Origin: Catonia carolina
Taxonomy: Eukaryota > Arthropoda > Insecta > Hemiptera > Achilidae
Direction of reading: 5' to 3'
Assembly: GCA_035578175.1 (NCBI GenBank)
Contig: JAQMRL010000006.1
Coordinates: 62,226,501-62,290,500, forward strand
DNA: 64,000 nt
The notes under the pieces are model-generated. The model saw nothing but the letters and a program-made list of their open reading frames with translations, had not been told where the DNA came from and did no database searches. Below are positions 32,606 to 44,945 of this stretch, one piece after another; the first letter of the stretch is position 1; every line of letters begins with the position of its first letter. The translations under genes and the position numbers were made by a program.

Positions 32606-33329
32606 GTCTTGTCTCTGTGTAGGTCCTACATAGTGTTTTTTTAAATTAGATAATGTTTCTTTCTTCTGGTGTTTTAAACTTGTTAACCTATAAGAAACAG
32701 TTAAAATTGATAAATTGTGAAAATAAAATTTCGTGAAGAATATCATATATGTACCTTGTTGTAATTTATTATTAAAAGAAATGGCCAACGTCAAAGTATT
32801 TGCATAGTTTTCCTTGATCACTCCACACGAATGCTTGTTAAGCACCCTTCTTACAATCTGTGCAGTAGCATAACCTTCCAAACCCGTAAATTTCAAAATT
32901 TAACAAGTCATAATATTGGTAAAGCTACTATTTTAATTTACAGTTGAAGGTTTGAAGACGCCGCTGTCGTTTTAATTTGCTCGCAGACCGAATTGTCTAC
33001 GCTCGCCAGTAGCAAAATATGGATTAATAGGACAAAGAAAAATGCACTGGTTTTTGTGTTCAATTTTAAAAAAGTGCCAATGTCGGTTCTCAGGGACGTG
33101 AGGACGTTCTTGTAGAATGAGTGAAGAGTCAGTCTTTCATTTGGGATTTATGTATAAATGAAGTTTTTGTTGACTTCGGGAAATCTATTTTATGTAACTT
33201 AAATTTTTTTTTTTATAAACATTATAAAAAGTAATCCAAAAAGGTTTAATAATTAATCTTCTTTTGAAGTAAAAATGGTTTGAAAAAAAATAGAAGCTAA
33301 GATAGAGATGATAAAGGAAATAAATATAA
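32606..33329. other. AT-rich spacer, nothing firm
   Basis: The minus-strand frame 32558-32896 (112 codons) starts with a plausible mixed-composition segment and then becomes AT-rich read-through. It is not assigned. Confidence 0.4.
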
Positions 33330-34215
33330 TAGTAATAGTTTTGGTGGGAGGGATGCACTTTTGAAGGGGTGCATGACCTCTCCCTATCTATCCCGTTGAG
33401 AGGGGTTTAAGGGTGTAGTTGAAGAACTAGGAGAAGAAGAAGAAGTAAGGGGGATGAACCACAGCACTCAATTAAGCTGTTTCCTCTTACTCCAAAACCC
33501 CTTGTATAAAACCCTCTGTCTCTGTCATTACTTTGCCGCTGAGGCCGCCGCGTGTCGTACCACTCTACTATTTCAACCCCATACTATTCTCGACCCTTAT
33601 ACCACACCACAATTATATATTGATCAGATGAGAGACGAATCTATCACATCCTGCTGCAAAAACTAAGAGCAGCAAAATAGAGTAGAGGTTAGTTTTCTTC
33701 TTTCCTATCCGTCCCCGAGTTAAAAGTGGGTTGCTATGTTTTAAGGGATGAGAAACGAAGGGAAGTTAGTTCTTCTTTTAAAAGGGTAAGTATAGAAAAG
33801 TGCGGTGGAAGTAGTAGTTGAGAAGGGAGAGTTTAATCCGCATGCCCACTTCGAAAACCCTAAGGTCCATTTGGTAAGCTTTGGAAAAGGGATGACGGGA
33901 AGACAGCGATCCGTTTAGTGGTAGAGCTTCTGAGATTGACACTTTGTGTTCCCTTCCCAACTCTCTTCTGTCATTCTACCCATCACTCTATTTCACTCTT
34001 ATTTAGTTTTCTTCCTACTCACTCTTTTAACCTTACACACACTCATACTCTTTCTTTTATTTTCAAGGCAACCAATCCATCTCACAATCTCCCACTAAAT
34101 ACACAGACACTCAATTCGCATCCATCCACACTCAATTTAGAAACGGGAATTTCACTATCTCGATTATTTGGTATCGAATTAACTAACATTTCGGTTTATA
34201 TGGTTTTGCTCTAAT
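33330..34215. other. Compositionally distinct, C/T-rich stretch
   Basis: Less AT-rich than its neighbours, with pyrimidine-rich runs on the plus strand (33470-33640, 33960-34150) and a purine-rich interval at 33690-33860. Frames at 33454-33666 and 33918-34214 are rich in S, T, H, L and P as expected from such composition, and no domain is recognised. It may be an LTR or untranslated region; unsupported either way. Confidence 0.35.
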
Positions 34216-34369
34216 ATTTAATTAGCCTTTAATACTTAATTGTAATTTTTAACAACCTTAGAATTATCTTTCCTTCAGTCAATAATTAAACTAGTTTAGA
34301 ATAAACATCTTTTATAAATTTTTCTATATTAGTTCAATTTACCACAAGTAAGGAAAAGATAATGAAAAT

Positions 34370-34615
34370 ATCAGGTGTAAGTGATAATTTTGTGGATGAA
34401 ATCGAGAAAAGGTTGTTATGGTACAATCATCTCAAAAGGTTTATCGAAGATGACCTGGTATTTAAATGTGAACCTACAAAGAAATGAAGGAGAGGATTAC
34501 CAGATATAAAATAAATTAATGGTTCAGTGGGTGTAATGACTAAGAGAAGTCTGTAGGATTATGATTGGTAAGATAGATCTAATATGGGATTTTGGGAAAG
34601 CTGCGAATATGTCAT
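34370..34615 (+). pseudogene. LINE reverse transcriptase C-terminal relic
   Basis: Mixed-frame translation: 'VDEIEKRLLWYNHLKRFIED', 'RRGLPDIK', 'INGSVGVMTKRSL', 'DYDW'. The WYGH-KRM-DD and RRGRP--KW blocks are recognisable though eroded. No RT domain. Confidence 0.6.
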
Positions 34616-34619
34616 TAAA

Positions 34620-35696
34620 AAATTAACGAGAAAAAAGTTATTTATACACTATCTTGAACGGCCTCTTCTCGCCCACTTCTGAATTCAAGCTTTTATTTCT
34701 AATTTGATGTCTGCTGCCATTGTCCTTCCAATATTACTCTGAAATAATCTTTCCACCGTCTTCACACTCTTTAATTTACCATTCTATTGTTTTCTTCAAC
34801 TAGGCTACATTTTTGTTTTACTGACGATATGACCAGCCCAACTCAATTTCTAAGCTACCAGTCTTAGAATAAGTTTATTTTTATAAATTCTTAATTACCT
34901 ATCGATTACAATAATTAAAAGATAAAATACTATTACTAGTCTTATCTTCTAGCTTACAGCACAACAAATCAGGTCAAAGGTTTTCAAACTGTTCTTTCGT
35001 TAGATTTCTATCGTCAATGATTGAGTCGTCAATGTTGAGATAGCACCTCAACATTTGCACTATATTTTAAATTATTGAAAAATTAATGTTGAAAGATTGA
35101 AAATTCAACTTATTTCAAGATTTGTTTCAATGAGAGGATGTTCCAACAATTATTTTGTTTCTTCTCAAACTTGCACTGCATTGAAACATATTATTTACGC
35201 GTATTTTCTTTTAACAAGAAACTAAAATGGCAAAGAATATAAAAAATTTAATTATTTTAAAATTTGACTTCGGTAAATATCTCAGAGGATAGATGAATTA
35301 TATAATATCTTTTAGTTATCTTTCTCTTTGCCATGTTAGTTATTTATTCTTCAAATGTAAAATTAATTTTTATTGTAACGTCACAGTAACTGAATTTTGT
35401 TGTTTTACTGTCTTCAGGTCGAGGTCTCCATTTATTCCTTACATTCCATTATATTCATCATGTTTCCAATATTTATCGCTAATCCATTTACAAATTACTT
35501 TTCTTATTTAATTAACTTTTCTTATTTTCTTATTTAATAATTTCATGTTATTTATCAAATTTCTTAATCCTACATTCTTACAAATGTTATTTATAAAAAC
35601 ATTACAATTTATAAATGAGAAAGTAGAAAATAGAAGTATAAAAATAGACATTAGAAAGCAAATTTAGAACCAGCTGTGATAATACGGATTTTGATA
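34620..35696. other. AT-rich spacer, nothing recognised
   Basis: Nothing recognised; only chance frames. Confidence 0.5.
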
Positions 35697-35698
35697 TA

Positions 35699-36424
35699 CG
35701 AGGATGTGATGAAAAGTAATGCCTCCATCGCTATAACTTTATTAGTAATGGATAATTTTTTTACGTATAAGTGTGAGTGGGTAGATTAAACTGTCTCCTA
35801 CTCACCAATAAAATCACTTTTCCACATAATCGCCGTTAACAGCAACATATTTACGCCAACCGACTACGCTTTGGAAAAGTCCATCACGGAAGAAGTCTGA
35901 AGTTTACATACGGCACCATTTTCTCATCTCTGCATCCGAAGAGAAACGCCATGCCATTGAGATGTTTCTTAAGCTTCGGAAAGAGGAAAAGTCACAGAGT
36001 ACAAGATTTTGGCTATAAGGTGGATGAGGTAAAACATCTTGAAACCCAATTTTCTCTAATGCTGTACGCGTTTTCAGACTTGTGAGAGGATGAGTGTTGT
36101 CATGATGCAAAATTTTTATCTGGACGAACCCTACACAGCCGTCGCTTCAGATTTGATATAGTAGCAACACATTGTTTAGAGTTGACAGTACAGCCATGTT
36201 TCATAAACTTCATATGAACGATACCATAACAATCCTAGAAAACCGTAATCATGACTTTCCCGACAGATGGCATAGTTTTGAATTTTTCGGTTGCGGCTGT
36301 GAATCGCTGCTGGGGTGACTTGTTCAGAAAAAGCTCCACTACCTGACTAACCAGTTTTGAGATTGTCTAGCCCATCATTTAAATAGTTATAACGATGGAG
36401 GCATTACTTTCCAATACGCCCGCG
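35699..36424 (-). mobile_element. Internally deleted mariner-like element
   Basis: 726 bp flanked by TA (35697-35698, 36425-36426). The inverted ends share 'AAAGTAATGCCTCCATCG.TATAACT'. The minus strand encodes transposase fragments: 'HHDNTHPLTSLKTRTALEKI' (second catalytic Asp in HHDN) and 'HPPYSQNLVLCDF' (third catalytic Asp in CDF), spanning 35904-36110, with decayed sequence to 36400. Known mariners are usually ~1.3 kb, so roughly half is missing. Confidence 0.85.
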
Positions 36425-36426
36425 TA

Positions 36427-38124
36427 ATATTTGTAATGAAGATAGTACACTCATTTATCTGTTCCTTTTTTATTAGAAAATGTATTACATATGAAATTAA
36501 GTTTATGAAGTAATATTTTTTGTACAGTCATTAATCTTTTATGATCATAAGATGATTTTTTAGAAATCTTATTCTCTCTGCTCGGTATGCCTGCACACAT
36601 CCGAACGTCCTTTGTTTTTGTGTGATGTTTTCTGTCATGTTACATTCCTTATTTTTCCTCTTAATATATCTCTAAAGCTGACATCTTCCTGCATAATTTG
36701 TGCTTCTTACTACAGTATGACGCAAATGGGGAAGACGATTTACCAACATTCTACATTGGATTTCACGATCTATTTCTATAGGAAAACCCGCTGGCGTGTT
36801 AAGGTGAACCCAATTAAATCAACGCAAGGTGCGTTCCGATTACGTCACCAAACGTGCCCACCTGTGATACTCAGTATCGTCCACAACCCTCGGGCAGGAG
36901 TAGTGTGTTATCTTGGCTTGTGGGTTGATTGAGAACTAAATTGGAAGCGTCATCGCCGTATCAAATTTCTACCATTAAACCGCCATAGCAGGAGTAACTG
37001 CTTAATTAACCCACAGTCAATATCAGACCCCGTTACAAAAATTTAATGTACAAAATTCTTTTGTGATCAATCAAAACATATGCCCAGCTTTTTGGAGAAG
37101 CAGCAGAAAGTAATTTTAAATCAACCCAGGAATCTCGGTCTGTTTTCTTAAGTCTTAGTTGTGGTGCTTCGTCTACATAAAAAATAGAACTCGCCAAATC
37201 GTTTCAAAATATCTGCAATATATGAACTAAATTTCTGCAGTGATACTAAAAAAACTAAATCTGAATAGCGAATAACCAATTGTTCCTACAGAAGAAATCA
37301 CGCACTACTTGGTGATTCATATCAATGAAAAATAATCTTCCCATACGAAAGCTTACTTTTAATATTACGTAGCGGATATATACAATGGTTTTGTAATATA
37401 TGATGAATTCTCGTTTGAAAAAATAAAAGTAAACCTTAAAAATAGTTATTCAATAGTTTATTAACTTATTATGATTTTGCAAACTATAAACAATAAAAAA
37501 ACTGATAGACCAGATACAAAAAACAACCAATAATTGAACTAGAAATAAAACGTTAATTTTTTTTAATACAAGTTGAAAATTTACAAGTGAAAATCTGTTA
37601 ACTAAAATGGTTCAGGAGGGGAAGACTCGAATGGGTTTCCAATTAATGAAGAGCTTAAGGATATAATAATAAAAGAAGAAAAGAAAATGTAAAACATAAG
37701 AAGAAATGAAATAGAAAAATGAATTAACGGGAAAAATTTAAGTGAGTTTGGAAAACAAGTACACCAATTATTTCACAAAACTTTTTCTGGTTGGATAACT
37801 TTCCCTGTTGATAAATTAATATCATTAATTGTAGAGGTCTCTTGATTTTTACATTTATAATATGTTGGTATTAGGTGCAATACATTCCTCTCTTCTTTGT
37901 ATAATTGCACTGCGAATTTACTACCAGTTTTTTTAAATCTCAAAAACTATTTTCCCGACTTATGGGACGAAGGTTACGTGATTCAAATCCTATTACACAG
38001 GATTATAGGACGCAGAGAGTAATTTAAAGTCGATCCAGGCCTTTCAATCAAAAATTCTTAACACTTGCTTCTTGCGCTCCTTTTTATCTAACCCATAAGA
38101 ACCTACACGATGATTAAAAAATTC
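36427..38124. other. AT-rich spacer, almost nothing recognised
   Basis: Segment 36905-36970 resembles 11982-12040 (both contain 'ttggcttgtgg' and 'ttggaag..tcat'). A T3 SINE-like 'gggacgaaggtt..gattcaaatcct' fragment lies at about 37965-37998. The frame 36612-36932 has no recognised domain. Confidence 0.4.
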
Positions 38125-38440
38125 CAAGAGTAAAATAACTGTCCGCGTCCTTCTATAGTAAATTTCGCGAACGACTAGATGAATATCCAAACCAACTAGC
38201 CCGTGACCTAGCTACAAAGAACTTTCCAACCATGCAACGTCCAAAGCGAAAATCCAGCAAACACCTTTTGGAAGAACAACGGAAAACACCCATAGTTCTA
38301 ACGAAGAATGTACCACTAGATACCTATTTTCCTGAAACTAAAATTCCCTACCGCTCTTTAATTATCATAATACGAAAATTGTGCAGTTCACTGAACAATA
38401 CCGTAATAAAAATTAAAGACAAAAAAGATCCGGATTCTCA
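38125..38440 (+). pseudogene. Jockey-like LINE C-terminus and 3' UTR
   Basis: Reads 'RERLDEYPNQLARDLATKN', 'FPTMQRPKRKSSKHLLEE' and 'TPIVLTKNVPLDTYFPETK'. The P-N-LAR-L--R-KRK--LL pattern is the Jockey-type ORF2 C-terminus, better preserved than at 12653. The 3' UTR 'aaattgtgcag..ccgtaataaaaattaaag' follows. The ATG-initiated frame 38232-38462 is only the tail of this relic and not an independent gene. Confidence 0.75.
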
Positions 38441-38524
38441 AGGGCAGTGTTTTTACATTTAACTGTTTTGCACCGTGAGGCTTATGCCGAGAGCGAAAGG
38501 TGACGGATAAAACAATAGTGATGA

Positions 38525-38605
38525 AAACATATCAGAACTGACTGGGAATCGAACCCGGGAAGACTCTTACAGTAGCTAGTTGCACTGACTACTATATCAA
38601 CGGGC
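38525..38605 (-). mobile_element. tRNA-derived SINE, type T4, head
   Basis: Minus strand, starts GCCCGTTGATATAGTAGTCA, with B box GGTTCGATTCC (about 38545-38555). It matches the T4 head at 16051 through the tRNA-like part; the body is not conserved. Confidence 0.7.
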
Positions 38606-39099
38606 TTCCAGGCCAGTCCATTCTACCACCATATTGTTTTTAGAATGACGTAATATCGCTTAGGATAATGTCACAACTATGTGACAAAATGACTGAGTCA
38701 TTAAAACAGTAACTGAATAGTTCTGTCCGATTTTTTTAACTCACATTTTTAATTTTTAAAAATCAGATAAATCAGAAAAAATAGAGAGTTTGAAAACATT
38801 TTGTTGATGAATGTGATAAACATTTTTATAATCTTAACAAAATTTATCATTTGTGTGTAAGGCTGCGCTGTTTGCAAGCAAGCCAAATCGTTGCTAGCTG
38901 TAAATTTGTGTATGTGATTAGCAAATGTAAAAATAGAGACCTTATCAGATATTTATAGACAAAATTTTTTTTTAATGGCAAGGGAGAATGTTTTCCAAAA
39001 AATTATAGAAAAATTTTGTTCTGTTTGAAAGTGTTAATTGCTGTAATTTTATGTGATTCAACCAGGTTAAAAGTTTATCTATTTAACTCCTATATGTTA
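38606..39099. other. AT-rich spacer, nothing recognised
   Basis: Nothing recognised. Confidence 0.5.
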
Positions 39100-39342
39100 A
39101 CGAATTAAAGACTGCAGATGAAGGCGGAGAATTGTGACCTAGACACAGCATAGAGCAAATTGACTTTCGTTAAATACATCCTGCGTTGTCACGCTGTGGT
39201 CTCGCTGCCTAACAAAACGTCACCTGGAGTTCGGTAGAACAGAGTGTGACTTAGCGAAGGGGCAACCTCACACTCGACCTTGGCTGTAATATGGCTAGAT
39301 CTCATCTGCAGTCTTTAGTTCGTTGGGGTATGGACATTTAAT
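39100..39342 (+). repeat. Unclassified ~0.25 kb repeat, copy 2
   Basis: Homologue of 9118-9366, with several small deletions relative to it. Boundaries at both ends fall at similar positions ('acgaa.tagagat/aaagactgcag' and 'cgttggggtat'). Confidence 0.7.
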
Positions 39343-39888
39343 CTAATTTCATTGGGGAATTTTTTTGTTATATAAAAAATATTACGAAAAAATGCTGTAA
39401 CGAAGGGTAATTAGAGCATTAATCGATCAAATATAATTTAATTTTTCACTTGTAAATTTATAATGCGATTATTGTAGCGTTGATAAGTCAGTAAATGCGT
39501 TTTTTAAAGAAATGTAAAGAATGGCAATTTATCGCAAAACTGTTTTTCAAACTCTAATGTGAGTGCGTTCAATTTGTTCAATTTAGAATAATAAGCAACC
39601 CCATGACTCAACTAGATGAGGATGTGTGTGTGTGAGATATAAATCAGGTGTAGTCTTGCTAAAGAGACATATATGTTCAAATGTGTCTCAAAATAATTTT
39701 GTATATTATAATTTTGGAACAGAGGTTCAATTTTGATGGAGGATTAATTAAGCAGAAGATGAGCTTCTGGCGGCTGTTAAGTTCTAAACGTTTTTTTCGC
39801 AGACAATATAGGAAATATTTTTAAAAATTTTACCTAAAAATTAAAGCTGAAACAAAATAATACAATTATGAAAATGGTTATTTAATCT
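39343..39888. other. AT-rich spacer, nothing recognised
   Basis: Nothing recognised. Confidence 0.5.
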
Positions 39889-40105
39889 TCTTCTTCTTCG
39901 TCTTCTTCTTCTTCTTCTTCTTCAAGGCTTAGGCTGTCGCCTGTTCCGAACTCACAAACTTGAAACTCTTAGCTTATATCCATGTTTTTCGAGAACGTTC
40001 CACATCTCTCCGTCCAACCAGTGCATAACGGTGTACTTGGAGAGGTATTCTGTCCAGATGTCCCCTCCATCGCTTGCGGTACCCCTCAATCTTCTCATTC
40101 AGGCA
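39889..40105 (-). pseudogene. LINE 3' end with GAA tail
   Basis: Minus-strand translation: 'LNEKIEGYRKRWRGHLDRI', 'QVHRYALVGRRDVERSRKTW'. The Y--RW--HL-RM and GRRD-GRP-K-W blocks belong to the same LINE type as 18060. The 3' tail is the (TTC)n seen on the plus strand at 39889-39924. Confidence 0.75.
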
Positions 40106-41189
40106 GTAAACTTATTTAATTAATTAGGGGCCTACTTATTCATGAATAAGTAAATGCATGTAATAAGTATTAAGTAATATAACAAAGTTATACTATAAGT
40201 TATACTAATAATGCAAAGCGTTATTACAAAGTAGAAATAATAAGTAATAAGTAATTGTAAATAATTAATAAGTATTGTGTTCAAAATGATTAGATGTTCT
40301 TAATTTAATTCGCTAAAGGGTGTAAGAGAATTAAGTCCAAAGATAAATTTGTTAATAGGAATAATCTAACGCTAATGAATCACTTACTATATAGTCCCGA
40401 TTGTAAATAAAATTAGGATAAAAGATTTTATTCAAATACTAAAAGTTGTGAAGTGAGCAGACCAAAAAATTTTCTTTTTCCGGTAATACCTACTCAGTCT
40501 ATGACTGGGCAGTGAAAGAAGGGAGGAAAGACTTGAAATAGTGAAATTTTCTCGATTGCATAAAGTCAATGTTTTCCGAACGACTTCTGCTTCGATGGGT
40601 CTCCCCGCTCCACTCTTACTTACTTACTGTTTTACTATAAACATACAGAAGTAGTACGTAGACGGTACTGTATCCAGACAGAGAAGAATCAGAATGGATA
40701 TTGGCAGAAAATACAACGTTTGCACAACAACGAACTCGTGTTCTATGTTCTAACTGGTAGTTGACTATTGTAGACGGAAGAGTTTGTTCTAAATTCAGAA
40801 ACAAAACTTTGCTTTCTTACATATTCTGTCTGTATTATGTTTCTGTATCAACGTCTTTTCTCTTTTCACATTCGTTTGTACAGGATTTCTATTCCTGAAA
40901 ACACACACATAAATATATCCGTGAAATGTGTTGGATAACATAAATAAAACTATGCTAAAACTAGTTTTCCAATTCAAGATGGGAATGACAATATACATGG
41001 AAAACGTTTTCACTTAAATTATATCTTAGGATATTCAATTCTGGTCACACTGAATAAAAAACCATTAGTGTTTAAAAATTTTCTTTTTACTTTGTCCCTT
41101 CCATTATCTTGATGTGACTCTAAATAAAAACGAATTTCACTTAAATTCTATTTTAAATTTTATTTGCCCTATATAAGTAAATAAAAAAA
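40106..41189. other. AT-rich spacer, nothing recognised
   Basis: Short chance frames on the minus strand only (40616-40804, 40795-41013). Confidence 0.5.
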
Positions 41190-41360
41190 AATTGAGAGAC
41201 AGATCCTCGCTGCAAGATAATGGGTCTGAAGATAGTAGATATCGGAGAGTGGTGGGACGAGGGGGTTGCTGGAGACGGTGTGACGGGAGAAACACAGGTT
41301 GCTGGGTCACTGGCTGAGGAGGGAGTCTCTGATTCCAGACGTGCTGGAGACTAATCAAGG
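41190..41360 (+). pseudogene. Short LINE C-terminal relic
   Basis: Frame with 'ERQILAARIMGLKIVDIGEW' resembles the ILRKIMG-K-VDGEWR block of the 27185 and 53255 relics. The rest is G-rich and unclear. Confidence 0.4.
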
Positions 41361-41763
41361 GGACCCGGAATGCCTATCTCCGTAATGTTAATGTTAAGAA
41401 CATTTTTTAAAAAACTGTTAGAGTTATCGTGTCCAATTTTACTTTGTGGGTACTTTTCAGGCTATTCTACCCCCACTGAGTTAGTAGCATCTTAATATAT
41501 TGTTAGGAAGATAAGAGATTTTTTGTTTGAATTTACCACTTTTGAAAATCATAACTTTTTGCCTATTGAAGTGGAAAATAAATATTTAAACACATTATTT
41601 TACTGTAATATTATCTCAATACATTGGAATTATGGTATGAAAGGCTATATAAAAATGTCATTAAAATTATTTTTCACGGACTGTATAATTGTATAATTGT
41701 AATAACAACTAAATACTGTATAATTGGTACCATAAATTTGGTCAAAAAATAGTATCTTTGGTA

Positions 41764-42593
41764 TAGATACTGAAGTCACGAGATTGCCTTTTCCGTATGG
41801 ATGGACTGTGAGGAAAGGAAGTGAAATATTTGCAGTGCTGCCAACCTCAACAGTAGGACACTACTCGTAAATTCACTACCGTGCAGTTTCTACTTACATT
41901 TTGTAAGCTGAAGTTTATTCCAAGAAAATGTTTTCTTCATAAACCTTATACGAAATAAATATGAACTGTAATACTGCCTATAGCTTAATTACATGACTAG
42001 AAATGTTTGATTTACTGTAATTACTAGCTACCTTATTCCATGAAAACCAAATTTTCTGCGAATGAATCGCCTTCTTTACTATCGCTGTCACCATCATCTT
42101 CACTATCACTCTCACTAGTATCTACCGTACCTAACAGTTTCCTTTTTTACTACGTGTCAACAAAACTGTTAGCAACGTGAAGAATAGCTTCTTCACGTCT
42201 TTAATTTCATTATTTATTTTTTGAATTGTGGAAAGAGAAATATCATAGTAGTTAACCACTCGCTCATGGCTTTTGTTAAGAGGCAGGGAAAGGCATTTAT
42301 ATTTAGATTCATCTTCACAGAATTTTATTACACTGCATATTATATTTTATTCAGCACTGAGAATAGTCTGCTCACGTTTTCGAAAAACTAACATTTCTGT
42401 TTACGGTAGCAAACAGTTATATTCATAAAGTTAACCTACAAAAGGTTCCGCGATATACTGTATTTACGCTCTGGGTATAGTATAAGTTGTTGTATTTGTT
42501 GCACTGAAATTAAAGCAGTCACGCATGCGCACTGATGCTTTCCCCCTTTACCCCTCGTTGCAAACAAGAGCAAACTCGTGATTCAAGTAACTA
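41764..42593 (-). mobile_element. TA-flanked DNA transposon, copy 2
   Basis: 830 bp, TA duplications at 41762-41763 and 42594-42595, inverted ends TAGATACTGAAGTCACGAGA on the left and the complement on the right. Homologous throughout to 22895-23719. The minus strand from about 42393 encodes the same N-terminal fragment, here with 'IKFCEDESKYKCLSLPLN' and 'DISLSTIQKINNEIKDVKK' in frame but a stop upstream. Also lacks the catalytic domain. Confidence 0.75.
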
Positions 42594-42639
42594 TAGTACC
42601 TACTGCATTTTCGTTGCAATAATTTGTTTTTTTGCATGT

Positions 42640-42753
42640 TTTTTGAAGTTAGTTTTTTTTTTTATTACTAATGTTTTATTACTAGTGTTAGATTTTATTG
42701 TTCGTTATTCAAATTGGCAGGATAAAGTCATGTGAGTGTTTCACACGAGATTT
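42640..42753 (+). mobile_element. Family X terminal repeat, solo right end
   Basis: Ends with 'catgtgagtgtttcacacgagatt', preceded by 'actaatgttttattactagtg', matching the right end of the family X element at 43147-44242. It begins close to the right end of the TA-flanked element, so the rest of this copy may have been displaced. Confidence 0.6.
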
Positions 42754-43146
42754 ATTTATTTTCAAACAAAGAAAGAGATAAAATGTCGATGAAAAAACAC
42801 TGAAGAAAGAAAAAACCGAAAAGTCTTGAGTGATTTAACTGAAATGGTCCCAGTAGGTCGTGAAAGCATTAAAAGGGTGTATTTTGTAATTGAATTAAAA
42901 GAACATACGGATTAAGTGACTTAATCGCGCTTGAACGGACCGCCATTTAATTGATTAGTACCATGAATATTTTAAAGCTATTGTATGGTACACTGTACAA
43001 TTACAAAAGCTATTACAGTACTATACTGTATCTACTATTATAGACCAATATCAGTTATTTATAAAATAGCTTTTATTACAATGAAGAAAAAAATCGTACG
43101 AAATTTCTTGTGAATTTGTAACTAAATAAATTTTATTTAACAAAAA

Positions 43147-44242
43147 AACGTCGAGTGAAACACTTACACAAAGTTCTCTTGTTAATGTAAATAATGAAAA
43201 TATAACCTATGTTTAATCATTAATATATTACGTAAAATTAAAACATACCCTAATCTCAATCATGAGTGAATGACGCAAAATGAAAATTAACCTCTGTAGA
43301 ACTTGAAAATACAAAAAGTCACTAATTAACGCTAAACAAGGGTGTTTATAAAAAAAATCCTTTAAATAAAAGTGTAGATTTTACGGACATCCGACAGAAT
43401 GGATGACAGCAGGCCGACTAAAAGAATATCAACATAATATAAAGGGAACCCGGTCCTCAAAAAAATGTACCAATTTTTTATTTGTTTATTTAATTTTACT
43501 GTATTTTCTGAGTAAGCTGATGTACAATAAGTGACCTTTTGATAAGGTTTTATATTTTATTGATTTTTAAATTAATACCATCACTGTTTTTCAGGGATCA
43601 AACTAAAATTTTAAGTTAGGTAACTTTTGATCCTTTTTGTTTAGAAATTTGTTGTACGTTTTAATTTTTGAAAGGTAACAGTTTACACATATTGTTGTCA
43701 GTCCTGTTGTTTATTTTACTTTCTTTTTTTATTTTACAGCTGATTTTTTTACGAGTATAGTTTGTTTCCTTCTAATTAAAGATTACGGTTTTAATATGCA
43801 TTTTAGCGCAAAACATTATTTAATAAAACAGTAAAGAATTAAAATTCTACAACTTTTATTTCTAACATTTTTTTGTATATCGCTTAGTTTAGCGGTAATT
43901 AGCGATTTTCTGTTTTTTTTTCTCGCGAAAACGAGTGAAAAATTGATTTTTCTAAAGATTACGGCCTTAGTATGCATTTTACGACAAAAGTGTATGGAAT
44001 CAAATTTATGGGACATTAAAAGATCTACAACTTTAATTAAAAGCCTAGTTTAGCGTGAAAGAGTGATCTTCCGTATCTTTAAGCCCTTTCATTTTGCGTC
44101 TTTCACTGATGATTAAAATAAGGTTATGTTTTTTGAGGTTAGTTTTTTGTTTATTTCTAATGTTTTATTACTAATGTTAGATCATATTGGTCATTATTTG
44201 CATTGGCAAGAGAAAGTTGTGTGAGTGTTTAACACCAGATTT
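43147..44242. mobile_element. Family X element with long inverted ends
   Basis: About 1.1 kb. Left end 'cgagtgaaacacttacacaaagttctcttg' and right end 'caagagaaagttgtgtgagtgtttaacaccagatt' are inverted copies; the similarity continues ~150 bp inward to 'gacgcaaaatgaaa' (43277) and 'tttcattttgcgtc' (44088). The interior carries the family's 'gattacggccttagtatgcattttacgac' units on the minus strand. No recognisable transposase (frame 43816-44016 is AT-rich read-through). A non-autonomous long-TIR DNA element is inferred; the superfamily is unknown. Confidence 0.65.
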
Positions 44243-44770
44243 TTTATGTTTACAAAAAAGAATAAAAATTTAAACCTACAAAATTTCTGAGGGATGCTCT
44301 TGTTATACATTGACATAAATGCGCAGATAAAGTTAAAAGCACAGATATAAACTTTATTTAAGTTGAAAGCTTAGTTGATCACAACTATTACGCACTACTT
44401 CAAGATGCCATTATTATAGTAAAAAAACGAAAGGCTTTAGCAGTTTGTTGGCGTGAATTTACGACTGTATCCCGTAAATTGGCGGGAGTTTATTTTGCAC
44501 TTTTGTCACGAGCTTCAATTGAGGTCGAATGAATGAACTACACGACTTGGGCGACTTCGGTTTTATTTTTCTTAAATTCTTATTTATTTACTTTTTACTC
44601 TCTTTCTGTTCATTTCAGTACTCCAGTGGCAAGTTCTCTTTTATTTTTATTTTTATGTTAATCTATTTTCAACTTAATTTATTAACAAATTCTTTTGTTT
44701 GTGCAAATTAAATATTTTCACTATTCACTTACACGGTGTTCCTAAAACCCGTCTTTGCTTTATAAAAAAA

Positions 44771-44945
44771 AATCTGGTGTGAAACACTCACATGACTTTC
44801 TCTTGGAAATTCAAATAAGAACAATATAACCTAACATTAGTAGTAAAACTTGAGAAATAAATAATAAAAACTAACCTTAAGAAACGTGACCTTGTTTTAA
44901 TAAGTAAATGATGCAAAATGAAAATGCTATGTATATAGAATAGCA
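44771..44945 (+). mobile_element. Family X left terminal repeat
   Basis: 'aatctggtgtgaaacactcacatgactttctcttgg' through to 'aatgatgcaaaatgaaaatg' matches the left arm of the 43147 element. Its interior probably continues at 46475-46965, with a LINE and a family A copy inserted between. Confidence 0.6.

Noticed and set aside
32558..32896. 112-codon minus-strand ORF
   Set aside because: Only the first ~50 codons have mixed composition, with a faint resemblance to transposase; the remainder is AT-rich read-through. Not strong enough to list as a gene.
33918..34214. 98-codon ORF with hydrophobic start
   Set aside because: Composition follows a pyrimidine-rich stretch; no signal peptide pattern beyond chance and no domain.
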